A stretch of DNA of 5,553 bases from Phenylobacterium sp. (GTDB taxonomy: Bacteria > Pseudomonadota > Alphaproteobacteria > Caulobacterales > Caulobacteraceae), in assembly GCA_028698405.1 (NCBI GenBank), contig JAQVDF010000162.1, positions 1 to 5,553 on the forward strand, in the 5' to 3' direction. The notes under the pieces were generated by a model that worked only from the letters and a program-made list of their open reading frames with translations, did no database searches and was not told where the DNA came from. Shown one piece after another: positions 1 to 5,079 of the stretch. The stretch's first letter is position 1; every line of letters begins with the position of its first letter. Both the position numbers and the translations under genes were made by a program.

Positions 1-684
1 CCAGGTGACCGCGCCGAGCGCCAGTTGCCTGTGCGTCGCCACCAGGGCGCAATTGCGGGTGTAGCGGGCCCGATCATGGGTCAGGCGGTTCTTGTCGAAA
101 TCGTTCTCGAACGGATCGCCCGGCGCGCCCACGTAGTCTTCGAGCCGCCCGCGGCGCACCCGCCGGCCGAGCAGCAGGCGCACCAGAAAGTGGGGCGCGG
201 GCCTGGTGGTGAGCGCCAGCATCGGCGCCGACAGCACCGCGCTGGCGAAGTTCGCCGCCTGCCCCTTGGCCAGCGCCAGCAGGGTCAGGCAGCCGCCCAT
301 CGAATGGGCGACCGCGAGCCAAGGCTTGGGCGCCCGCCCCTCGAACGCCGCCAGCAGCCGGTCGAAGTCGGTCAGGAAGTCGTCGAAGCCTTCGGCGTGG
401 CCCTTCAGCGGCTCGGGCAGCAGCCGGTGCGAGAGCCCCTGCCCGCGCCAGTCGTGGGTCAGCACCGCGAAGCCGCGGTCCAGCAGCTCGCCGATGGTCT
501 CGTAATACTTCTCGATGACCTCCGTGCGCCCGCCGCTCAGCACCACCGTACCGCGCGGCGCCCCCTTGGGCGTGAACAGCGCCGCGCGCAGCCGCGCCCC
601 GCCGGCGCCCTGGAACCATTCGGCGGCCCCGCCCGGCGGGACCGGGTTGTCGGGGCTCTCCAGCAGCGGAGCGGGCTCGGCCAT
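1..684 (-). CDS. Lysophospholipase-like alpha/beta hydrolase, partial (C-terminus beyond left edge)
   Basis: Serine hydrolase of the PldB/monoacylglycerol-lipase type, expected to cleave acyl esters of lysophospholipids or monoacylglycerols. The 228 visible residues start MAEPAPLLES. The oxyanion-side block HDWRGQGLSHR is near residues 77-87, and the nucleophile elbow AHSMGG (126-131) puts the catalytic serine at S128. A later block with DPFENDFDKNRLTHDRARY (about 190-208) is typical of the PldB branch. Relatives are about 310-340 residues, so roughly 90-110 residues are missing, including the expected catalytic Asp and His. The ATG at 684 is chosen because AAGGGA lies just upstream and the SCP2 gene ends only 13 bp before it, which suggests co-translation. 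There is no signal peptide, so it is probably cytoplasmic or peripheral to the inner membrane. The family call is firm; the substrate is inferred. Because the frame is open at the window edge, its start must be read from the reverse complement. Confidence 0.9.
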   Translation of the reverse strand, partial: MAEPAPLLESPDNPVPPGGAAEWFQGAGGARLRAALFTPKGAPRGTVVLSGGRTEVIEKYYETIGELLDRGFAVLTHDWRGQGLSHRLLPEPLKGHAEGFDDFLTDFDRLLAAFEGRAPKPWLAVAHSMGGCLTLLALAKGQAANFASAVLSAPMLALTTRPAPHFLVRLLLGRRVRRGRLEDYVGAPGDPFENDFDKNRLTHDRARYTRNCALVATHRQLALGAVTW

Positions 685-697
685 GGCGCGTCCCTTC

Positions 698-1006
698 TCA
701 GGCGAGCTTGGAGAACAGCGCCTGGATCTTGGGCTGGAGCTGCATGGCCAGACCCATGTTGGACAGCTTCATCCGCCCGGTCATGATCGCCGCCATCGGG
801 TCGAGCTTGCGCTTGCCCAGCGCCTCCAGGTCCTTGAGGCTGATGGTGACGGTCAGGTCCGCGGGCCGGTCCTCGTTGGTGACGCTGGCGCCGTCCAGGT
901 GGATCACGCCGGCGCCCTTGAGATTCAGCTTCACGCTGTGGCCCAGTCCCTCGCCGCCGGCCATGGCGGTCTTCAGGCGATCGGTGAGTTCCTCGAGCGT
1001 CGGCAT
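698..1006 (-). CDS. SCP2 sterol-binding-domain family protein
   Basis: A 102-residue stand-alone SCP2-type lipid carrier. These proteins form a small alpha/beta fold with a hydrophobic tunnel that binds fatty acyl chains, acyl-CoA or isoprenoid lipids. Visible family features are the amphipathic N-terminal helix (about residues 3-15), a beta-rich middle with DRPADLTVTISLKDLEAL (46-63), and the signature LDPMAAIMTGRMKLSNMGLAMQL-like C-terminal stretch (68-90). The latter corresponds to the family pattern of an aspartate-proline, then G-K/R-x-K, then a hydrophobic helix. The length is normal for a bacterial single-domain member. The ATG is preceded by a GGGGGA purine run 6-8 nt upstream. It lies 52 bp after the lipoprotein gene and 13 bp before the lysophospholipase-like gene, so a role in presenting or receiving lipid for that hydrolase is a reasonable inference. 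The ligand is unknown; despite the family name, sterols are unlikely. Confidence 0.88.
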   Translation of the reverse strand: MPTLEELTDRLKTAMAGGEGLGHSVKLNLKGAGVIHLDGASVTNEDRPADLTVTISLKDLEALGKRKLDPMAAIMTGRMKLSNMGLAMQLQPKIQALFSKLA

Positions 1007-1058
1007 GTCTTTCCCCCAATGGCTGGCCGAACACGATTAGCCCGGCTCTAAGGCTCCG

Positions 1059-1997
1059 TCAGCGGCTTTCCGGCTCCGGCGTAGGCGCTGACGCGGGCGC
1101 GGCCTGGGCCGGCTTGACGAACCGCAGGGTCATCCGGTCGCTCTCGCCGATCAGGTCGTACTTGGCGCGGTCGAAGGCCGGGTCCGGCGGCGCGCCGCGC
1201 GGGGCGGTGGCCCGCACCGGCGGCAGGGTCCAAACGCCGAACGGATGGTCCTTGGTGTCCTTGGGATTGGCGTTGATCTCGCTGGCCTCCTGCAGGACGA
1301 ACCCCGCCTCCTTGGCCAGCTGGATCACGTAGTCCTGCTGGACGTAGCCGCTGGCGGCCAGCGCGTCCTGCGCCTGGCCGGGGTCGGCGCGGTGCTCCTC
1401 GATCCCCAGCACCCCGCCGGGCTTGAGGGCGGCGAAGGCGTCGGCGAACGCCTTCTCGGCGATGCCGGCGGCCATCCAGTTGTGCAGGTTGCGCAGGAAC
1501 AGCGCCATGTCCGCCGAACCGGCCGTGGCGACCGGCCCGCTGGTCGGCCCGAAGGCGGTGACCTCGACCTCGCCGTAGAGCTTGGGCTTCTCCTCCAGCT
1601 TGCGCTTGAAGGCGGCGACCACTTCCTGCGAGGCGGCGTCCTGCGGCTGCAGGTTGGCGGCGTAAAGCTTGCCGCCGGTAGCGGCCAGGAAGGGCGCCAG
1701 GATGTCGGTGTACCAGCCGGCTCCCGGCCAGAACTCGACCACCGTCATCCCGGGCTTCAGGCCGAAGAACTCCAGCGTCTCCTGCGGGTGGCGGAAGGCG
1801 TCGCGGGCCTTGTCCTCGCTCGTGCGCCAATCGCCGGCGACGGCCTCGGCCAGAGTCATGCCCCGGCCCTTGGGCTCGGGCGCCTTTTCCGGCGCCGGCG
1901 TTTCGCCGCCCCCGCGTCCGCAGGCGGCGAGCGCCGCGGCTCCCAACAGAACGAGGCTGCTGCGCCGGCTCAGGCCGGTCGCCCGATCGCTTGGCAT
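1059..1997 (-). CDS. Tat-type lipoprotein with methyltransferase (SAM-fold) domain, COG4798-like
   Basis: A 312-residue protein. The N-terminus carries a twin-arginine sequence SRRSSLVLLGAAALAAC: R11-R12, a hydrophobic core, and lipobox LAAC with C26. It is therefore predicted to be a Tat-exported lipoprotein, with G27 at +2 compatible with the outer membrane. A Pro/Gly/Glu-rich tether (about 27-46) follows. The domain has a class I methyltransferase motif I variant TVVEFWPGAGWYTDILAP (85-102), RNLHNW (169-174), the LKPGGVLGIEEHRADP strand/helix (191-206), and the blocks NANPKDTKDHPFGVWTLPP (242-260) and IGESDRMTLRF (283-293). The C-terminal tail is Pro/Ala-rich. Where SAM-dependent enzymes usually have an acidic residue after beta-2, this protein reads LYAANLQ, so N115 replaces Asp/Glu. 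Activity is therefore uncertain. An AGGAGA Shine-Dalgarno lies 6 nt before the ATG. It is a tandem paralogue of the upstream gene. Family placement is from recalled motif patterns, not a search. Confidence 0.85.
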   Translation of the reverse strand: MPSDRATGLSRRSSLVLLGAAALAACGRGGGETPAPEKAPEPKGRGMTLAEAVAGDWRTSEDKARDAFRHPQETLEFFGLKPGMTVVEFWPGAGWYTDILAPFLAATGGKLYAANLQPQDAASQEVVAAFKRKLEEKPKLYGEVEVTAFGPTSGPVATAGSADMALFLRNLHNWMAAGIAEKAFADAFAALKPGGVLGIEEHRADPGQAQDALAASGYVQQDYVIQLAKEAGFVLQEASEINANPKDTKDHPFGVWTLPPVRATAPRGAPPDPAFDRAKYDLIGESDRMTLRFVKPAQAAPASAPTPEPESR

Positions 1998-2018
1998 GGC
2001 GTCTCCTGCTGTTGGCCC

Positions 2019-2041
2019 CGCCCCGACCTAGCGTCGGGGCG
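2019..2041 (-). promoter_or_regulatory. Intercistronic GC hairpin between the two paralogues
   Basis: A perfect 9-bp inverted repeat (CGCCCCGAC / GTCGGGGCG, arms 2019-2027 and 2033-2041) with a 5-nt loop lies in the 55-bp gap between the upstream paralogue's TGA and the downstream Shine-Dalgarno. In the minus-strand transcript no U-run follows, so it is not a classic intrinsic terminator. It could act as a stability element, a processing boundary or a weak attenuator that sets unequal expression of the two proteins. The structure is seen in the sequence; the function is inferred. Confidence 0.5.
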
Positions 2042-2052
2042 CGGCGGGGTCA

Positions 2053-2889
2053 TCAGCCCGGCTTGCGGAACCGCAGCGTCATACGGTCGCTCTCGCCGAT
2101 CTCGTCCCACTTGGCGCGGTCGAAATCGGGGTTCGCCGGCTGGCCGGCGGGCGAGGTGCGGCGGTTCGGCGGCAGGGTCCAGACGCCGAACGGATGGTCC
2201 TTGGTGTCCTTCGGGTTGGCGTTGACCTCGGACTGCGCCTCGATCTGGAAGCCGGCCTTCTCGGCCGCCGCCACCACCGTGGCCACGGCGACGTAGCCGT
2301 CGCGCGCCTCGGGAACCTGCGGCCGCGGGTCGGCGCGGTGCTCCTCCACCGCCAGCACGCCGCCGGGCTTCAGGACCGCGTAGAAGTCCGACAGCGCCTT
2401 GTCGAGCATGCCCTCCTGCCACATCCAATTGTGGATGTTGCGGGCGGTGATGACCATGTCGGCGGAGCCTTCCGGCCCCAGCGGACCGGACCGGGCGCCG
2501 AAGCCCGCGTACGCGATCTTCCCGAACGTCGCCTCGTCCGCATACTTGGCCTCGAACGCCGCGCGGGCCTTGCGGGCCGCCTCGGGCAGGTCGGGGTTGG
2601 CGAGGTCCGCGGCGGTCGCCACGTAGGTCCCGCCGGTCGCCTTGGCGTAGGGGGCCAGGATCTCGGTCCAATAGCCGGAGCCTGGCGACACCTCGATCAC
2701 CGTCTGCCCAGGCTTCAGGCCCCAGAAGGTCAGCGTCTCGTAGGGGTGGCGGTGGGCGTCGCGCGCCTTGTGCTCGGCGCTGCGCTGCGGCCCGTCGACC
2801 GCCGCCTTCAGGGCGTCGTCGGCCATCGCCGGGGCGGCGAGGGCGAGGGTTCCGGCCAGGGCTGCGGCGGCGAAACGGCGTAGGGACAT
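2053..2889 (-). CDS. Secreted methyltransferase-fold protein, COG4798-like
   Basis: A 278-residue exported protein. The start at 2889 is chosen because a GGGAGG Shine-Dalgarno (2898-2903) sits 8 nt upstream and translation then opens with a signal peptide, MSLRRFAAAALAG... ending APAMA, with likely cleavage after A23. The frame stays open further upstream, but that extension runs through the divergent promoter region and is composition-driven. The mature part has the motif I variant TVIEVSPGSGYWTEILAP (63-80), a Lys/Ala-rich helix, ARNIHNWMW (149-157), LKPGGVLAVEEHRADP (173-188), NANPKDTKDHPFGVWTLPP (223-241) and IGESDRMTLRF (264-274). The usual SAM-ribose acidic residue is missing here too (TYVATAADL). 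No lipobox is present, so it is probably soluble in the periplasm. R4-R5 followed by F is only a poor Tat match, so Sec export is more likely. It heads the minus-strand run. Catalytic activity is unproven. Confidence 0.87.
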   Translation of the reverse strand: MSLRRFAAAALAGTLALAAPAMADDALKAAVDGPQRSAEHKARDAHRHPYETLTFWGLKPGQTVIEVSPGSGYWTEILAPYAKATGGTYVATAADLANPDLPEAARKARAAFEAKYADEATFGKIAYAGFGARSGPLGPEGSADMVITARNIHNWMWQEGMLDKALSDFYAVLKPGGVLAVEEHRADPRPQVPEARDGYVAVATVVAAAEKAGFQIEAQSEVNANPKDTKDHPFGVWTLPPNRRTSPAGQPANPDFDRAKWDEIGESDRMTLRFRKPG

Positions 2890-3042
2890 CTGAAGGGCCT
2901 CCCGTTGTTGTCGTTGTGCCAGGCCAGCATCCCGGCCCTGCTTTGCAGAGATATTGCGAAGCGCTCTCACAAGCGAGGCCATTCGCGGCCCGACAGCGCC
3001 GGCGCGCACGCTCCAGGCTGAATTGGCTGAGGTTTTCTTCCC
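2890..3042. other. Divergent intergenic region, left part
   Basis: This stretch separates the leftward exported-protein operon from the rightward heat-shock gene. It must contain the leftward operon's promoter and leader, including the Shine-Dalgarno at 2898-2903. Reading the minus strand, the best promoter-like words are TTGTGA and TATCTC in the 2945-2975 area, but their spacing is only 13 nt and I do not regard them as a supported promoter. I see no tRNA, repeat or small gene here. Confidence 0.4.
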
Positions 3043-3071
3043 CTTGAAAGCTTCGCGACCGCTGCCCACCT
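3043..3071 (+). promoter_or_regulatory. Sigma-32 (RpoH)-type heat-shock promoter of hsp20
   Basis: The -35 element CTTGAAA (3043-3049) is followed by a 15-nt spacer and the -10-like CCCACCT (3065-3071). This matches the heat-shock pattern CTTGAAA-N(11-16)-CCCATnT with one clear deviation at the fifth -10 position. A transcript start near 3077-3080 would place the first leader hairpin almost exactly at the 5' end of the RNA. The position about 100 nt upstream of a small heat-shock gene supports the call. Sequence match and context only. Confidence 0.72.
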
Positions 3072-3080
3072 GAACCGTCG

Positions 3081-3185
3081 GAAGGCGCCGATCCCGGGCC
3101 TTCTCGGACGCCGACGAGGCCGATGCGGCTCGTCCCGGTCCGGCAACGCAACCTTGCTCATGAAGAAGGATGTGACCTGATGCGT
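3081..3185 (+). promoter_or_regulatory. ROSE-like RNA thermometer in the hsp20 leader
   Basis: Three consecutive structures can be paired by eye. Hairpin I (3081-3103) has a 6-bp stem GAAGGC/GCCTTC, one bulged G, 3 further bp and a 4-nt loop. Hairpin II (3113-3134) has GACGAG/CTCGTC plus two inner pairs after a bulge. Structure III (3146-3185) has an outer stem ACGCA (3146-3150) with UGCGU (3181-3185), which includes the U and G of the start codon. Its inner stem is UUGCU (3154-3158) against AGGA (3167-3170), the Shine-Dalgarno, leaving G3156 unpaired or facing a G. The UUGCU/AGGA pairing with an extra G is the hallmark of ROSE elements, which block ribosome entry at normal temperature and melt on heating. 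ROSE elements are known upstream of small heat-shock genes in Alphaproteobacteria. Folding was done manually, without energies. Confidence 0.78.
3160..3180 (+). other. Possible six-codon upstream ORF overlapping the hsp20 start
   Basis: ATG at 3160 reads MKKDVT and stops at TGA (3178-3180), whose final A is also the first base of the Hsp20 ATG (TGATG overlap). It has no Shine-Dalgarno of its own and lies inside the thermometer loop, so translation is doubtful. Recorded because such overlaps can couple translation. Confidence 0.2.
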
Positions 3186-3647
3186 ACCCTCGACTTCTCG
3201 CCCCTCTACCGCTCCGTCGTCGGCTTCGACCGACTTGCAAGCCTGCTCGAAACCGCCGCGACCGAGGCGGCCAGCGGCTACCCGCCGTACAACATCGAGC
3301 GCACCGGCGATAACGCGTACCGGATCGAGATCGCCGTCGCCGGCTTCAAGCCCGAAGAGCTGAATATCGAGGTCAAGGAGAACCTCCTGACCGTGCAGGG
3401 CCGCAAGGCCGCCAACGACGACCAGCGCCGGTTCCTCCATCGCGGCCTCGCCGAGCGCAACTTCGAGCGCCGGTTCCAGCTCGCCGACTATGTGGTGGTA
3501 GCCGACGCGGCCCTGGCCGACGGCCTGCTGTCGATCTCGCTGCGCCGCGAGCTGCCCGAGGCGCTCAAGCCGCGCCGGATCGAGATCAACAGCGTCCAGC
3601 CGGAGCCGGCCCTGATCGAAGGGGAAGCCGCCGAAAAGGCCGCCTGA
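3180..3647 (+). CDS. Small heat-shock protein, Hsp20/alpha-crystallin family (class A, IbpA-like)
   Basis: An ATP-independent holdase chaperone of 155 residues that binds unfolding proteins in the cytoplasm and passes them to DnaK/ClpB. The N-terminal arm begins MRTLDFSPLYRSVVGFDRL, characteristic of the IbpA/HspA class. The alpha-crystallin domain spans about residues 35-130. It includes YNIERTGDNAYRIEIAVAGF, the L-x-ERNFERRFQLADYV segment (90-105), and the family A-x-x-x-D/N-G-L-L motif as ALADGLLSISL (111-121). A C-terminal I-x-I motif (I134-E-I136), used in oligomer assembly, is present. The tail is Glu/Ala-rich. An ATG 19 codons upstream in frame is rejected: the start at 3180 has AAGGA with 9-nt spacing, and homologues begin at this MR. 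Regulation is probably dual, by a sigma-32 promoter and the ROSE-like leader. It is monocistronic, bounded by a terminator. Confidence 0.95.
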   Translation: MRTLDFSPLYRSVVGFDRLASLLETAATEAASGYPPYNIERTGDNAYRIEIAVAGFKPEELNIEVKENLLTVQGRKAANDDQRRFLHRGLAERNFERRFQLADYVVVADAALADGLLSISLRRELPEALKPRRIEINSVQPEPALIEGEAAEKAA

Positions 3648-3676
3648 GGTCCGCGGAGGCGTAGCGAGACCGCCGA

Positions 3677-3706
3677 GGGGCGGGGCCGTAGGGCCTCGCC
3701 CCTTTT
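3677..3706 (+). terminator. Intrinsic terminator after hsp20
   Basis: An 11-bp stem (GGGGCGGGGCC at 3677-3687 with GGCCTCGCCCC at 3692-3702, one G-U pair) with a GTAG loop is followed directly by TTTT (3703-3706). It lies 29 bp after the Hsp20 stop. The convergent pentapeptide gene ends at 3713, just beyond. On the opposite strand the same hairpin is preceded by A-residues but has no following T-run, so it would terminate that transcript only weakly, if at all. Confidence 0.85.
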
Positions 3707-3712
3707 CATTGC

Positions 3713-4975
3713 CTAGATGACGCCTTCCAGGCCCCGCGCGCCGTGGCGGCGGGCGCCGGTGACGTCGACCAGCTTGAGCAGCGCGCCGCTGAAGTTGGCC
3801 CGCGAGAGGTCGGCGCCGGCGAGGACGGCTTGGCGCAGGTCGGCGCGCGCCAGGTCGGCGTTCTTCAGGTTAGCGCCCGACAGATTGCACGGCAGCACCC
3901 GGTCGGCGGCAATCAGCAGCGGGCCCATCTGCGCCTCCCGAAGGTCGGCCCCGGCGAGCTTGGCGCCGACCAGGCGCGCGCCACGCAGGTCGGCCCGCCG
4001 CAGGTTGCAGGCCCTCAGGTCGGCGTTCTCCAGGTGGGCGCCCTGCAATTGCACCCCGCCCATATCGAGGCCGTAGAAGGTGGCCCCCTTGGCCGACAGG
4101 GCGGTCAGATCGAAGCCGCGGATGGATTCCAGCGCCCGAAGGTCCGCGCCGTCGAACACCGAGGGCTTGCCCTCCGCTCCGCCGGTCTCGCACCAGCGGG
4201 CGTGCTCGCGGATCATGGTCTTGTAGGGCAACTCCTCGACCGAGGTGCCGGCCGGGGCGTCGGTGAGCACGCCGGTCAGGTCGGCCTGGCTGACGTTCCA
4301 GGCGACCGTCTTGGCGCCCACCAGCACCGCGTCGGTCAGGTTGGCGCCCGCCAGGTCGGCGCCGGACAGATCCGCCCCGGCGAAGTTCACGCCGGTCATG
4401 TTGGCCTGCTTGAGGTTGGCGCGGATCAGCTTGGCGTCCTTCATCACCGCGTCGGTGAAGTCGGCCTTGGTGGCTACCACGCCGGACAGTCGCGAGCGCT
4501 CGAGGTTGGCGCCGGCCAGCACCGCCCCCTGCACCTCGCCGGCGCGCGGCATCGCCTCCAGAATCCGGAGGCCTTTCTCACGGTCCGGCAGGGCGATGGC
4601 GCCCTCGCGCAGGTCGGCCTCGAAGAGGTCGGCGCCGGTCAGGTCCGCGCCGCGCAGGCAGGCGCCGCGCAGGTCGGCCCGCCGGAGCGAGGCGTCGCGC
4701 AGGTTGGCGTTCTGCATGTCCGCGCCGAACAGGTTGGCGTGGTCCAGCCGCACGCCGCGCATGTTGCAGTCGGCCAGGATGACCCCGGTCATGTCGGCGT
4801 CGCAGAGGTTCTTGCCCGACAGGTCCAGGCCCGAGAGGTCCATCCAGGCGAACACCGCCCGCGCCCCGCCCGGGCGCGAGGTCCACAGCCGGTCGTGCTT
4901 GGCGCAGATGAGCTCGACGTCGGCCTGGGTCAGGCGGCGAAGCTGGGTCGGGCTGGGCCTGGCGCTGATCAACAC
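3713..4975 (-). CDS. Pentapeptide-repeat protein, two-module
   Basis: A 420-residue protein built mainly of A(D/N)Lxx pentapeptide repeats, which fold as a right-handed quadrilateral beta-helix and usually act as interaction scaffolds. Repeat blocks are about 46-125, 149-236 and 274-405. They are broken by linkers at 126-148 (Glu/Arg-rich helix-like), 237-273, and a short one at 352-363. A cap-like segment with H27, W31 and GGA(R) before the first block recurs before the third block as H258, W261 and GGAEG, suggesting duplication of a cap-plus-solenoid unit. No signal peptide or membrane segment is seen, so it is probably cytosolic. The start is GTG at 4975, with weak ribosome-binding support (GGA 6 nt upstream). 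A TTG one codon later is the alternative, and no upstream in-frame ATG, GTG or TTG exists before the stop at 5024-5026. The biochemical role cannot be predicted; gyrase mimicry (Qnr/MfpA) is not supported because those proteins are shorter and less interrupted. Confidence 0.9.
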   Translation of the reverse strand: MLISARPSPTQLRRLTQADVELICAKHDRLWTSRPGGARAVFAWMDLSGLDLSGKNLCDADMTGVILADCNMRGVRLDHANLFGADMQNANLRDASLRRADLRGACLRGADLTGADLFEADLREGAIALPDREKGLRILEAMPRAGEVQGAVLAGANLERSRLSGVVATKADFTDAVMKDAKLIRANLKQANMTGVNFAGADLSGADLAGANLTDAVLVGAKTVAWNVSQADLTGVLTDAPAGTSVEELPYKTMIREHARWCETGGAEGKPSVFDGADLRALESIRGFDLTALSAKGATFYGLDMGGVQLQGAHLENADLRACNLRRADLRGARLVGAKLAGADLREAQMGPLLIAADRVLPCNLSGANLKNADLARADLRQAVLAGADLSRANFSGALLKLVDVTGARRHGARGLEGVI

Positions 4976-5023
4976 TTCCGGTCCATCGAAACAAGCGGGT
5001 GGTCCGGTTCTAGCCGGTGGCGA

Positions 5024-5050
5024 TTAACGGTCTGCTGACGCCTTAACCAT
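5024..5050. promoter_or_regulatory. Possible CtrA half-sites upstream of the pentapeptide gene
   Basis: TTAAC occurs at 5024-5028 and again at 5043-5047, the second extended as TTAACCAT. CtrA of Caulobacterales recognises TTAA-N7-TTAAC and also acts through TTAACCAT-type half-sites. The two words here are 19 bp apart start to start, not the canonical 11, so this is not a full site. They lie about 50-75 bp upstream of the GTG start, in otherwise GC-rich DNA where TTAA is rare. The rest of the 104-bp gap (4976-5079) shows no clear terminator for the MFS gene. Confidence 0.25.
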
Positions 5051-5079
5051 GCGCCCTGCCCAGAAGGTGGATCCGCCCC

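Noticed and set aside
25..786. 253-codon plus-strand frame and other long frames opposite genes in 1-2300
   Set aside because: Shadows of GC-rich genes: biased to Arg/Ala/Gly/Pro, crossing gene boundaries, and without domains. The minus-strand products in the same stretches have clear families.
2945..2975. TTGTGA...TATCTC promoter-like words on the minus strand upstream of the exported-protein operon
   Set aside because: A spacer of only 13 nt and weak matches; not enough to call a promoter.
3123..3179. 19-residue N-terminal extension of Hsp20
   Set aside because: No ribosome-binding site before 3123. The extension overlaps the structured leader, and the family begins at MRTLDFSPLYR.
2890..3240. 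Upstream extension of the secreted methyltransferase-like protein (about 117 extra residues)
   Set aside because: The extension runs through the heat-shock promoter and thermometer and into hsp20 coding sequence. The internal start at 2889 has a good Shine-Dalgarno and a signal peptide.
3800..4800. Frequent repeats of the word caggtcggcg resembling a short-repeat array
   Set aside because: They are the coding form of A(D/N)L pentapeptides in one continuous frame, with variable spacing in multiples of 15 bp. They are not CRISPR repeats or an intergenic array.
3743..5038. 431-codon open frame on the plus strand opposite the pentapeptide gene
   Set aside because: It mirrors the 15-bp periodicity of the antisense repeats (endless VGAxQVGA), which produces long stop-free frames. 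It has no ribosome-binding site and no family features.
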